From Shewanella colwelliana ATCC 39565 (GTDB lineage: Bacteria > Pseudomonadota > Gammaproteobacteria > Enterobacterales > Shewanellaceae): 64,000 nt of DNA. The stretch covers positions 226,530 to 290,529 of the forward strand of contig NZ_KI912479.1 of NCBI RefSeq assembly GCF_000518705.1, written 5' to 3'. Shown here one piece after another: positions 55,711 through 64,000 of this stretch; the stretch's first letter is position 1; each line of letters begins with the position of its first letter. The notes under the pieces are model-generated. The model worked only from the letters and a program-made list of their open reading frames with translations, made no database searches and was not told the origin of the DNA. Both the position numbers and the translations under genes were made by a program.

Positions 55711-56180
55711 GCAGCAATGTAGCCACTATCTATTTGTTGTGGTTTAGCTTCTGCGGCTTCTCGCGCTAAGGTATCGCAACGTTCATTTTCGATGTGACCC
55801 GTATGCCCTTTAACCCAGCGCCAATCAATCTTGTGTCCTTGTGTCGCGTCATCGAGTCGCTGCCAAAGATCCACGTTTTTCACTGGCTGTTTAGCCGAGG
55901 TTAACCAGCCACGTTTTTTCCAGCCGTGGATCCATTGAGTGATGCCTTGGCGCATATACTGGCTGTCGCTGGTTAGAATAATATTGCATGGCTCTTTGAG
56001 CGCTTCTAAGGCGACAATCGGCGCTAATAGTTCCATGCGATTGTTAGTGGTCATGGCGTAGCCATCGGCCATCTCTTTGAGGTGTGATCGGTATTTCATT
56101 ACGACACCGTAACCACCAGGACCTGGGTTACCTAAACATGAGCCATCAGTAAATATTAAGAGTTGTTTCAGTCCAGCCAT
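55704..56180 (-). CDS. rnhA: Ribonuclease HI
   Basis: A 158-residue RNase HI that degrades RNA in RNA-DNA hybrids. Active-site acids are visible in FTDGSCLGNPGPGGYG (Asp near 10), NNRMELLAP (Glu near 48), LTSDSQYMRQG (Asp near 70) and NERCDTLARE (Asp near 134), the standard D-E-D-D set. I start at MAGLKQLLIF, which matches the family. It is divergent from dnaQ with a 67-base shared control region, as in E. coli. Confidence 0.96.
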   Translation of the reverse strand: MAGLKQLLIFTDGSCLGNPGPGGYGVVMKYRSHLKEMADGYAMTTNNRMELLAPIVALEALKEPCNIILTSDSQYMRQGITQWIHGWKKRGWLTSAKQPVKNVDLWQRLDDATQGHKIDWRWVKGHTGHIENERCDTLAREAAEAKPQQIDSGYIAAQ

Positions 56181-56247
56181 CAAGTTGCTACCATAGCGAT
56201 AAATGTGGGCAGTATACCCAAAATTACTAATCAAAAGCGTAACGGTT

Positions 56248-56976
56248 ATGAATATTATCTCCAGTGCAAAACGTCAGGTCATTCTCGATACCGAAACCAC
56301 AGGTATGAACCAAGGTGCCGGTGCTATCTTTTTTGGGCATCGTATTATCGAAATCGGCTGTGTCGAGGTGATTAATCGAAAACTAACGGGGCGACACTAT
56401 CACGAATATATCAATCCTATGCAGTTGATTGATGAAGAAGCGATAACCGTTCACGGTATCACCAATGAGTTTGTCGCTGACAAACCGGTATTTGCACAAG
56501 TCGCGCAATCGTTTATTGATTTTATCGATGGCGCAGAAATCGTCGCACATAATGCTAACTTCGATGTTAGTTTCATGGATCATGAATTTTCCTTATTACA
56601 GCCTAAGGGGCCAAAAACCACAGATATCTGCGAGGTACTCGACTCGCTGGCTGTGGCAAAGTTTTTGCATCCAGGACAAAAAAATAACCTAGATGCTTTA
56701 TGTAAACGATACGGCATAGACAACTCTCGGCGTGAACTTCACGGCGCACTGCTCGATGCTGAGATCTTGGCCGATGTTTATTTGATCATGACTGGTGGTC
56801 AAACCAAATTTGAATTGTCCAATGAGAAAGCCGGTCAGGAAGGTGGTGGTATTATGCGGCTCGATGCAAATCGTGCAAATCTTAAAGTGATCGCCGCATC
56901 GGCCGATGAACTAACTATGCATAGTGAAAGGTTAGATTTAGTTGAGAAATCAGGACAATGTATCTGGCGAGGATAA
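56248..56976 (+). CDS. dnaQ: DNA polymerase III epsilon subunit DnaQ
   Basis: A 242-residue DEDDh proofreading exonuclease of the replicase. Motifs: ILDTETTGMNQ (the Asp and Glu of exo I), HNANFDVSFMD (exo II) and HGALLDAEILADVYL (His and Asp of exo III). The C-terminal tail binds the alpha subunit. I start at MNIISSAKRQ because the exo I spacing then matches the family; the frame extends 15 codons upstream into the intergenic region. Confidence 0.96.
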   Translation: MNIISSAKRQVILDTETTGMNQGAGAIFFGHRIIEIGCVEVINRKLTGRHYHEYINPMQLIDEEAITVHGITNEFVADKPVFAQVAQSFIDFIDGAEIVAHNANFDVSFMDHEFSLLQPKGPKTTDICEVLDSLAVAKFLHPGQKNNLDALCKRYGIDNSRRELHGALLDAEILADVYLIMTGGQTKFELSNEKAGQEGGGIMRLDANRANLKVIAASADELTMHSERLDLVEKSGQCIWRG

Positions 56977-56986
56977 ATGTCACCCA

Positions 56987-58309
56987 ATGAATAAATGGCT
57001 CACGCAGGTAACCCTAGCGGTCGTAATGACAATCATGAGTGTAGGGCAGTTAAGTGCCAATGTCGTGCCTTATACTCAGGCTAGCGAGTTAAAGAATCGT
57101 TTTCGTATTGACCATATGGTGGAACAGTTAACGCTTTTCGTCCAGCGAGAGTATGGCAGTGCCCCGGTGGTTATCGTGCTCCCCGATGGGAGTAAGTGGC
57201 ATTCATCTCGTCACCCTGAATCGGTGAAGTGGGTTGATGGGCTCAGCGGTGACATCATTACTATTGATAAGCCTATGCCTGGTCCGTGGCAGTTATTGGG
57301 GCGCGTTGCACAAGGTTCTACCATCCAGAAGGTGTCAGAGCTCCATATTGAGGTGGAACCAATGCCACAGCCACTCTATCAAGGTGAGCGTATTAAGGTG
57401 GTGGCCAGCTTGATGGGTGATGAGCAGCGTATGCGGATGCCCGGTCTGGATTACTTGGTCAATTGGACTGCCAAATTTGTGAGTGAACATCTGCCAGGCG
57501 ATGAAAATTTTGCTGCGGGTACGCTGATTGTTGGCAGTTACAAAGACAATGGTGAAGCGCTCGATGAGTCACCTGATGATGGCGTATTTACGGGGAATAT
57601 AAATCTTAATCACCCTTGGGGCCACTATCGTTTCGATGTGAGTGCTGCCAACAATGTGTTTAGTCGTGAAGTTCGTAGTGAGTTTGAGTTACTGCCTATG
57701 CCTATCTCAGTGGATATCATCGAGCCAGACGACCCATTAACAGGTCGTTGGCAGATAGAAGTTTTTGTGGATGACACGCAACTTAATCTCACGGACACTT
57801 ATTTTGAGTTTGAGCTTGTCGGCCCTGCCGGCTTGCAGTTGACCATTCCTTTACGGGATTTGACCAGCACAAGAACACAATTAATGCTGCCTCAGGTGAG
57901 TGATTTTGGCAGTTATCGAATCAAAGGTGTTGCAGCGTCAACGGCGTTAGCTGGACGAGAAATTTTGTTAACCTTGCCTGAGCAGTTTTTCAATTTAGTA
58001 CGTCCACCCGATCCTCCCCCGACGGCGGAGGAGTTAGCAGCCATTGCTGCTAAAAAGGCAGCTATTGCCGAGGCAAAAGCCAAAGAAGATGCCATGTTTT
58101 GGATCATTACCGTCAATGCTCTGCTCTTGGTGCTGGGAACCATTGCATTGCTAATTTGGCGTAAACGGCAAAATCTCAAGCAGGCACTAGCGGTGACGGC
58201 TGCAAGATTGGAAGAGGAGCGAGCCAAAGAGATGGGACCCACACTGGATGAGATAGATTTGACCATGCCAGAAGATATCCCAGAGACAGGAAAGGGTAAA
58301 AACGAGTAG
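56987..58309 (+). CDS. TIGR03503-family membrane protein
   Basis: A 440-residue envelope protein: signal peptide (about 1-25), a large beta-rich periplasmic region, an alanine/lysine-rich helix with PPDPPPTAEELAA, one membrane helix (FWIITVNALLLVLGTIALLI) and a charged cytoplasmic tail. Segments such as VIVLPDGSKWHSSRHP and SPDDGVFTGNI suggest extracellular sandwich domains. Family recognised as TIGR03503, function unknown. It follows dnaQ after 10 bases and may be cotranscribed. Confidence 0.85.
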   Translation: MNKWLTQVTLAVVMTIMSVGQLSANVVPYTQASELKNRFRIDHMVEQLTLFVQREYGSAPVVIVLPDGSKWHSSRHPESVKWVDGLSGDIITIDKPMPGPWQLLGRVAQGSTIQKVSELHIEVEPMPQPLYQGERIKVVASLMGDEQRMRMPGLDYLVNWTAKFVSEHLPGDENFAAGTLIVGSYKDNGEALDESPDDGVFTGNINLNHPWGHYRFDVSAANNVFSREVRSEFELLPMPISVDIIEPDDPLTGRWQIEVFVDDTQLNLTDTYFEFELVGPAGLQLTIPLRDLTSTRTQLMLPQVSDFGSYRIKGVAASTALAGREILLTLPEQFFNLVRPPDPPPTAEELAAIAAKKAAIAEAKAKEDAMFWIITVNALLLVLGTIALLIWRKRQNLKQALAVTAARLEEERAKEMGPTLDEIDLTMPEDIPETGKGKNE

Positions 58310-58390
58310 GATAAAGTCTCGTTATTTGGGTTTCTAAATAGACAGTCTGGTTATTTTTTAACTAATTAGTTTGTTTAGGCAAAAAAGTTA

Positions 58391-58419
58391 TTGACGAGGG
58401 TTTACCTGCTCAGTATTAT
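58391..58419 (+). promoter_or_regulatory. Promoter of the tRNA-Asp pair
   Basis: TTGACG (58391-58396) and TATTAT (58414-58419) with a 17-base spacer, ending 17 bases before the first tRNA. Confidence 0.7.
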
Positions 58420-58436
58420 CCTTCGCAACTTGATGT

Positions 58437-58513
58437 GGAGCGGTAGTTCAGTTGGTTAGAATACCGGCCTGTCACGCCGGGGGTCGCGGGTTCGAGTCCC
58501 GTCCGCTCCGCCA
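58437..58513 (+). tRNA. tRNA-Asp (GTC), copy 1
   Basis: A 77-nt cloverleaf with GGAGCGG / CCGCTCC acceptor arms, anticodon loop CTGTCAC and an encoded CCA. The variable loop has the standard GGGTC. Confidence 0.97.
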
Positions 58514-58563
58514 CTCAAGTACCTAATTTAGATTGTTGCTTTTATAGTGATGATTAAAGTTTA

Positions 58564-58640
58564 GGAGCGGTAGTTCAGTTGGTTAGAATACCGGCCTGTC
58601 ACGCCGGGGGGCGCGGGTTCGAGTCCCGTCCGCTCCGCCA
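58564..58640 (+). tRNA. tRNA-Asp (GTC), copy 2
   Basis: Identical to copy 1 except for one base: G instead of T at 58611 in the variable loop (GGGGC for GGGTC). It lies 50 bases downstream, so both are probably one transcript. Confidence 0.97.
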
Positions 58641-58648
58641 AACAGATT

Positions 58649-58677
58649 AACCCTTGTCATCTGGCAAGGGTTTTTTT
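58649..58677 (+). terminator. Terminator after the tRNA-Asp pair
   Basis: AACCCTTG, loop TCATCTGG, CAAGGGTT, then a T run. Confidence 0.85.
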
Positions 58678-58982
58678 GTGGTCGAGATTTACTTTCTTCA
58701 TGCAGTCCTTAGTCATTACTTATCCCGTCTTCTAGCATTAACTTTGTGGTATTCACTCGTTATATTTACTTCCAGCGATCATTTAGACCTATCCGTATTT
58801 TGACCAATTGCACTGCAATGGGTGCCATGAGGAATAAAGTTGCTATGCTAGGGAGTAGATTGGCAAAGTGTGCGCTTCTTTAATGAGGGACAAATGCACA
58901 CATAGGAAATATATCGACAATGTGCGAACGCGCAAGCATGCTGTCATTAAAACTGTTTATTGATATTTAAGGATAAATATAT
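58678..58982. other. Intergenic region before the antiporter gene
   Basis: There is no gene I can support. Two things are visible: the perfect inverted repeat ATTGCA-C-TGCAAT at 58807-58819, and a short minus-strand frame ending at 58766 that reads LLPSIATLFLMAPIAVQLVKI, which may be a fragment or chance. Confidence 0.35.
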
Positions 58983-60839
58983 ATGGTTGAGCAGATCACT
59001 GCGATGCTTGGTTTAGTCGGTGTGTTGTCTATATTGTGCCAATGGTTGGGCTGGAAGCTTCGTACGCCGGCAATCTTACCGCTGTTGCTGTGTGGTTTAT
59101 TGGTCGGGCCGGTATTTGGGGTGCTTAATCCCGATGCGATATTCGGTGATCTGCTTTTCCCAATTATCTCTCTTGGTGTCGCCGTCATTCTGTTTGAAGG
59201 CGCATTGACTCTTAATTTCTCCGAGATTAAAGACCATGGACGTATGGTTACTCACCTCGTGTCAATCGGCACGTTAATCACTTGGGCGATTATTGGGGTT
59301 GCGACCCATTTTATTATGGGCTTTGGCTGGGAGATGGCGATGTTATTTGGCGCCTTAGTGGTCGTGACTGGCCCTACGGTGATTGTCCCAATGCTCAGAA
59401 GTATTAAGCCTAAATCTCAACTCTCCAGTATATTGCGCTGGGAAGGGATAGTGATCGATCCCATTGGCGCCTTATTGGCTGTATTAGTGTTTGAGTACAT
59501 CGCTGTTGCGGCCGAGCCAACTAGTCATATTCTTCATTCATTAGCGTATATGTTAGGGATTGGATTGGGTGTAGGTGCGCTTGCCGGGTATGGTATCGGA
59601 CAGATCATTCGCAGAGGCTTGGTGCCACATTACTTAAAAAATACTGCCGTGTTGACCATTATGCTGGGGGTTTTTGTCGGCTCAAATCTCATTCAAGAGG
59701 AATCCGGTCTACTGACCGTAACTGTCATGGGGATTTGGTTGGCGAATATGCGCGGTGTCGACATTGACGATATTATTGAATTTAAAGAAACCCTTACGGT
59801 GCTGTTTATTTCCGGGTTATTCATTCTATTGGCGGCGAGATTAGACTCTCAAGCGCTGTTGCAATTGGGTTGGCAGGGGGTGGCATTACTTTTGGTGGTG
59901 ATGCTTATTGCACGCCCGATAAGCGTGTGGTGCTGTGGTGTCGGTACGTCGTTAACGCGGGCTGACAAATGGTTTTTAAGTTGGGTTGCGCCGCGAGGGA
60001 TTGTTGCAGCGGCAGTTTCTTCGCTATTTGCCATTAAACTGGAAAAACTTGGGATACCAGGTGCAGAGCAGATTGTTCCTTTGGTGTTTCTCATTATCAT
60101 CGGCACTGTGGTTAGCCAAAGTTTGACGGCTGGCGCATGGGCGCGGTTTTTAGGCGTTAAAGCGGGGTCAGCGCAAGGATTGTTGATCTTTGGGGCTTCA
60201 AAGTTTTCCCGCGAGCTGGCGAAAGTCTTATTGAGTAAAAACATCCCGGTTATTCTCGCTGATAACAACTGGGACAACATCAGATTGTCACGTATGGATA
60301 ATATTCCTGTCTATTTTGGTAACCCTGCTTCTGAGCATGCCGATAATGCTATCGATATGACAGGAGTCGGGCGTTTGTTAGTGCTATCACCTTATCGGCA
60401 GCTTAATCCGTTGGTGACGTTTCACTACCAAGACTTTTTAGGCAAAACTAAGGTCTTTGGCCTTAATAACAGTGAGGCAAACAGCGCACGTCACCAGTTG
60501 TCAGAGTCTTATCTTAAGCGGCTGTGTTTGTTTGGTGAAAATGTCTCCTATGCTCGTCTTGCCAGCACTATGGCAAAAGGGGGCGTAATAAAGAGTACCA
60601 ATCTGACGGAAAGCTTTAACTTTGAACATTTTAAACAGCGGTATGGTGAAGGCGCCTTGCCACTTATCTACTTGCAAGATGGGCGAGTTAATTTAGTCAC
60701 TGGAACACTTGAATCGCTTCCTAATGGCATTGAACTGATCAGTTTGCTATCGGTTGAAGCGCTAGCAGAGGCACAAGCCAGCGATGAGCTGAAAGCGCAG
60801 AAGGAACCAGATGTTGAGCAGCCAGTATTAAATGGCTAA
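58983..60839 (+). CDS. CPA1-type sodium/proton antiporter with C-terminal nucleotide-binding domain
   Basis: A 618-residue inner-membrane exchanger. About twelve hydrophobic segments fill residues 1-395. CPA1 text includes LLCGLLVGPVFG, FEGALTLNFSEI, GALVVVTGPTVIVPML and WVAPRGIVAAAVSSLFAIKL. The second part (about 400-560) resembles a TrkA-N/RCK regulatory domain: LLIFGASKFSRELAKVLL and IPVYFGNPASEHADNA. It probably exchanges Na+ or K+ for H+; the ion cannot be read. AAGGA precedes the ATG. Confidence 0.9.
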   Translation: MVEQITAMLGLVGVLSILCQWLGWKLRTPAILPLLLCGLLVGPVFGVLNPDAIFGDLLFPIISLGVAVILFEGALTLNFSEIKDHGRMVTHLVSIGTLITWAIIGVATHFIMGFGWEMAMLFGALVVVTGPTVIVPMLRSIKPKSQLSSILRWEGIVIDPIGALLAVLVFEYIAVAAEPTSHILHSLAYMLGIGLGVGALAGYGIGQIIRRGLVPHYLKNTAVLTIMLGVFVGSNLIQEESGLLTVTVMGIWLANMRGVDIDDIIEFKETLTVLFISGLFILLAARLDSQALLQLGWQGVALLLVVMLIARPISVWCCGVGTSLTRADKWFLSWVAPRGIVAAAVSSLFAIKLEKLGIPGAEQIVPLVFLIIIGTVVSQSLTAGAWARFLGVKAGSAQGLLIFGASKFSRELAKVLLSKNIPVILADNNWDNIRLSRMDNIPVYFGNPASEHADNAIDMTGVGRLLVLSPYRQLNPLVTFHYQDFLGKTKVFGLNNSEANSARHQLSESYLKRLCLFGENVSYARLASTMAKGGVIKSTNLTESFNFEHFKQRYGEGALPLIYLQDGRVNLVTGTLESLPNGIELISLLSVEALAEAQASDELKAQKEPDVEQPVLNG

Positions 60840-61061
60840 TCTCTTAAGTTATCTTTTGTGGTTGGAAAGGATTTCGTTGTTGAACAACAAGGCAGGCCGC
60901 CTGCCATCTTGCTTAAAGGTTTCGATGAATTATTGTAGTTCTGGGTTGTTGTTCAAAGGACTAAGCTGCCCCTTAACGCTTTGATTAAAATCATAAGCTT
61001 TGAAAGTATCATACATGTATAGCATGCGCGTATAGCAAACAGATGCTGGCAAATAGGCCGA

Positions 61062-61089
61062 AAAAAGGAGACCGTTAGGTCTCCTTTTT
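61062..61089. terminator. Bidirectional terminator between the antiporter gene and fadE
   Basis: AAAAAGGAGACC, loop GTTA, GGTCTCCTTTTT; symmetric enough to serve both convergent genes. Confidence 0.85.
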
Positions 61090-61099
61090 GTTTTACGGT

Positions 61100-63547
61100 T
61101 TACGCCGCTTGATGCTGAGTCTCTGGAGAGAGCATTTGAGCACGTAGCTCGACTGGATCGAAGTCATCGACATTAATCGACTTCATACGGCCGATTTCAG
61201 CGCGTTCTAGCAGGGCAATTTCATCTTCACTCAGAATACCTAGAGCTTTGCCTTCTGCGGCTAACTTATCTAACCACATGAAAGGTAAGCGTTTGCCTGC
61301 TGCTTTACAGATCTTGTCGTGCAGTGGCTCACAAGCCAAGATATCTTTAAAGGTTTGCTCCTGAATGCCCACAGCATTGAATTGCGATGGTGTCCAGAAT
61401 TGGCCTTTGCCAAGGCGGTCACGGCTAGCACACGGGGTCTGCATAATTTTTGCGACCTTGTGGTCAAGCACATCACTAGGACGTTTGATTGGACGGCCGA
61501 ATGGGAAGATGATAACGCGTAATAGCTTACCTAGACCCATAGGGAAGTTATCGAGTAGATCGTCTAACGAGTCTTGTAATTTGTACAAGGCATCTTCAAC
61601 TGCCCATTGCAAAAGCGGAAGATCTTCAGTCTGACGACCTTCATCTTGATAACGCTTCAAGGTTGCTGAGGCAAGATAGAGCTGACTGAGCAGATCGCCA
61701 AGACGTGCAGAGATACGCTCTTTGCGCTTAAGGCCACCACCTAATGTTGCCATCGCTAAGTCTGACAACAGAGCAAGGTTGGCACTGAAGCGATTCATGT
61801 GCTGGTAGTAACGCTTAGTCTTGTCGCTGTATGGGCTGGTAGAGAATCGACTTGAGGTTAAACCAAGCCAGAAACTACGCACTAGGTTACTGGTGGTAAA
61901 ACCAATATGGCCAAATAGCGCCGAATCAAAATCATTCAGTGCCTTGCTTGCATCGGGATCAAATGCTGATTCCATTTCGGCTAGCACATAGGGATGACAG
62001 CGGATTGCGCCTTGTCCATAGATGATCATTGAGCGAGTGAGAATGTTCGCGCCTTCGACGGTAATAGCAATAGGTGCCGCTTGATAGCCACGTCCTAAAT
62101 AGTTGCCTTCGCCTAAACATACGCCTTTACCGCCGTGAATATCCATGGCGTCGATGACACAGCGCTGCATTCTGTCAGTGAGGTGGTATTTGACGATAGC
62201 TGAGATAACCGATGGCTTTTCGCCAAGGTCGATACCTGTGGTAGTTAATGTGGTGACGGCGTCCATTAGATAAGCGTTGCCGCCAATACGTGCCATTGGC
62301 TCTTCGATGCCTTCAAGCTTACCAATAGGCAACTTAAATTGGCGACGAATACGGGCGTAGGCGCCAGTAGCAACCGCAGCGGTTTTAACGCCACCAGCCG
62401 AGTTAGAAGGCAAGGTGATACCGCGGCCAACAGACAGACACTCAACCAACATGCGCCAGCCTTGGCCAGCCATCTCAGGTCCACCAATGATAAAGCTTAA
62501 TGGCACAAATACCTCGTTTCCACGGGTTGGGCCGTTTTGGAACATACAGTTAAGCGGGAAGTGGCGACGACCTGTTTCGACACCAGGGACGTCAGTCGGA
62601 ATGAGAGCACAGGTGATCCCAAGCTCCTCTTTATCGCCTAGGAGTTTGTCAGGATCTTGCAGTTTGAATGCTAGACCGAGTACGGTTGCCACAGGCGCAA
62701 GGGTGATGTAGCGCTTGTTCCAGGTTAGTTTCATTCCCAGCACTTCTTCCCCTTGCCATTGCCCTTTGCAGACAACACCAAAGTCAGGTATCGCGCCAGC
62801 ATCACTACCAGCTTCAGGGCTAGTTAAGGCAAAACAAGGGACCTCTAAACCTTTTGCAAGGCGGGGTAGGTAGTGGTCTTGCTGTTCTTGAGTACCATAG
62901 TGTTGCAGTAACTCACCTGGGCCTAGTGAGTTAGGTACACCGACCGTTGAAGCCAGTTCGCTACTTAGGCCTGCTAATTTTTGTAACACGCGAGATTGTG
63001 CGTAAGCCGAGTACTCAAGGCCGCCATATTTTTTCTTAATAATCATGGCAAAGAAGCCATGGTCTTTTAGATATTGCCAAATTTCAGCAGGTAGATCGGC
63101 AAGTTGATGCGATACTTGATGCTCATTAAGCATTTTACACACTTCTTCAACTGGGCCATCTAGGAAGGCTTGCTCTTCAGCGGTTAAACGAGCAGCAGGG
63201 TAGTTATGTAATTTTTTCCAGTTTGGCTTGCCGGCAAACAGATCCGCTTCCCACCACGTGGTGCCTGCTTCGATAGCTTCTTTTTCGGTAGAAGACATCT
63301 CTGGCATGATCCCTTTATACAACTTAAGCAGCGGCCGAGTAATAAAGTTTTTTCTAAATGAGCTAATATTGAGTGGTAGTGCAATAGCTAGGAAAACAAT
63401 CCAAGCGAGAGGAGAAATGGAACCAGATAAGGTGCCTGCTGCGATCACTATCGCGGCGATAATGCTTGAGGTGAGTAGGGATACTCTGAGATAGGCTAGC
63501 GCGCCTAACGTAAAGAGCATCACAAAAATCCAAAGTAAGGTAGTCAC
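61100..63547 (-). CDS. fadE: Acyl-CoA dehydrogenase FadE
   Basis: An 815-residue FadE, the FAD-dependent first enzyme of beta-oxidation. Two N-terminal hydrophobic segments (about 1-60) suggest membrane attachment. Acyl-CoA dehydrogenase motifs include CFALTSPEAGSDAGAIPD, GKGVCLGEGNYLGRGYQAAPI and ITVEGANILTRSMIIYGQGA. The long C-terminal extension is the FadE-type one (length close to E. coli FadE, 814). The GTG start has AAGGAG 7 bases upstream. A FadR-like site lies 78 bases upstream. Confidence 0.95.
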   Translation of the reverse strand: MTTLLWIFVMLFTLGALAYLRVSLLTSSIIAAIVIAAGTLSGSISPLAWIVFLAIALPLNISSFRKNFITRPLLKLYKGIMPEMSSTEKEAIEAGTTWWEADLFAGKPNWKKLHNYPAARLTAEEQAFLDGPVEEVCKMLNEHQVSHQLADLPAEIWQYLKDHGFFAMIIKKKYGGLEYSAYAQSRVLQKLAGLSSELASTVGVPNSLGPGELLQHYGTQEQQDHYLPRLAKGLEVPCFALTSPEAGSDAGAIPDFGVVCKGQWQGEEVLGMKLTWNKRYITLAPVATVLGLAFKLQDPDKLLGDKEELGITCALIPTDVPGVETGRRHFPLNCMFQNGPTRGNEVFVPLSFIIGGPEMAGQGWRMLVECLSVGRGITLPSNSAGGVKTAAVATGAYARIRRQFKLPIGKLEGIEEPMARIGGNAYLMDAVTTLTTTGIDLGEKPSVISAIVKYHLTDRMQRCVIDAMDIHGGKGVCLGEGNYLGRGYQAAPIAITVEGANILTRSMIIYGQGAIRCHPYVLAEMESAFDPDASKALNDFDSALFGHIGFTTSNLVRSFWLGLTSSRFSTSPYSDKTKRYYQHMNRFSANLALLSDLAMATLGGGLKRKERISARLGDLLSQLYLASATLKRYQDEGRQTEDLPLLQWAVEDALYKLQDSLDDLLDNFPMGLGKLLRVIIFPFGRPIKRPSDVLDHKVAKIMQTPCASRDRLGKGQFWTPSQFNAVGIQEQTFKDILACEPLHDKICKAAGKRLPFMWLDKLAAEGKALGILSEDEIALLERAEIGRMKSINVDDFDPVELRAQMLSPETQHQAA

Positions 63548-63624
63548 TGTTATTCTCCTTCAATTGCGACTGATAACCGACAGAGTCAGTATTTTTATAT
63601 GACCATTATCACAATTATAGTTTG

Positions 63625-63634
63625 TGGTCAGACC
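63625..63634. promoter_or_regulatory. Putative FadR operator between fadE and yafJ
   Basis: TGGTCAGACC in the context TTTGTGGTCAGACCTGTGT matches the core of the FadR consensus (TGGTCnGACC). It lies upstream of fadE, a classical FadR target, in a divergent promoter region. Confidence 0.65.
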
Positions 63635-63787
63635 TGTGTCGCATAAAATCTAACCCCATGTCGATTTTTATACAAGCTATTTTCAAACAATTGTTTAAAA
63701 AATTTATATAAAGCAGGATTCCACAATGCGCTTCAACTAGTTAGAATGAATTTACTTTGATGAGTGATGGATAAGGGTACTGTTTAT

Positions 63788-64000
63788 ATGTGTGAGTTGC
63801 TGGCCATGAGTGCTAACGTGCCAACAGATATCGTGTTTAGTTTTACAGGCTTAGCAGAGCGTGGTGGGGTAACTGGACCGCATGTGGATGGCTGGGGGAT
63901 CACCTTTTATGAAGGTAAAGGGAGTCGTACGTTTAAGGATGCCTGCCCGAGCAGTCAGTCTCATGTGGCCAAATTGATCAAGTCTTACCCTATTAAAAGT
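63788..64000 (+). CDS. yafJ: Class II glutamine amidotransferase YafJ, 5' part
   Basis: The first 71 codons of a gene that continues past the window. The product begins MCELLAMSANVPTDI and continues GGVTGPHVDGWGITFYEGKG, closely matching E. coli YafJ. Cys2 would be the N-terminal nucleophile of an Ntn-type glutaminase after Met removal. Position next to fadE is conserved in E. coli. The acceptor substrate is unknown. Confidence 0.93.
   Translation, partial: MCELLAMSANVPTDIVFSFTGLAERGGVTGPHVDGWGITFYEGKGSRTFKDACPSSQSHVAKLIKSYPIKS

Noticed and set aside
58766..58828. 20-codon minus-strand frame (MAPIAVQLVKI...)
   Set aside because: Hydrophobic and protein-like but too short; the longer frame is cut by a stop, so at most a fragment.

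Overview
The window is a compact stretch of gammaproteobacterial core chromosome, and everything points to Shewanella. The GC content is moderate. A GntR-regulated prpB-prpC-acnD-prpF operon is present. recC, recB and recD are packed without ptrA. TIGR03503 and DUF3466 proteins are present. Several blocks keep Escherichia coli gene order: rlmKL-uup-rmf-fabA-lonH, gloB-yafS-rnhA-dnaQ, and fadE beside yafJ. I found no prophage, insertion sequence, CRISPR array or rRNA. The gene assignments rest on reading motifs and remembered family features; no database search was run.

Layout. 1-9.6 kb: tRNA-fMet(-), rRNA methyltransferase rlmKL, a glutaredoxin-like gene, the ABC-F ATPase uup, an exported DUF3466 repeat protein, ribosome modulation factor rmf (only 58 codons), fabA and a Lon-like protease on the other strand, and tRNA-Ser. 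9.6-16.7 kb: a short decayed coding remnant, then the propionate (2-methylcitrate) operon under a promoter bracketed by two perfect palindromes. 16.7-22.3 kb: a lipoprotein 5'-nucleotidase, heat-shock gene ibpA with a sigma-32-like promoter and a ROSE-type thermometer, and two translationally coupled solute-binding proteins with no permease. 22.3-37.5 kb, all on the minus strand: MoxR-DUF58-transglutaminase, then recC-recB-recD followed by an overlapping SIR2-like gene, then D-Ala-D-Ala ligase.

37.5-51.4 kb: a standalone EAL protein, lytic transglycosylase slt, rmuC, the periplasmic methionine-sulfoxide repair pair msrPQ, an NMT1-type binding protein next to a membrane diguanylate cyclase, a Cache-type chemoreceptor, a small unknown gene, rraA, an AsmA-family protein and a BsuPI-domain lipoprotein. 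51.5-64 kb: mltD, gloB, yafS, a LysR regulator, divergent rnhA/dnaQ, a TIGR03503 membrane protein, two tRNA-Asp genes, a cation/proton antiporter, and fadE divergent from a truncated yafJ with a FadR-type site between them.

The prp block runs propionyl-CoA through methylcitrate to pyruvate and succinate. The most interesting unexplained arrangement is the SIR2-like gene. It keeps candidate catalytic Asn and His residues and is joined to the 3' end of recCBD by a 4-base start/stop overlap. This could be a NAD-consuming effector tied to RecBCD, or simply an uncharacterised housekeeping gene. Secondary points of interest are the SBP/diguanylate cyclase pair, the orphan SBP pair, the arrangement of the prp operators, and the coding remnant beside tRNA-Ser.
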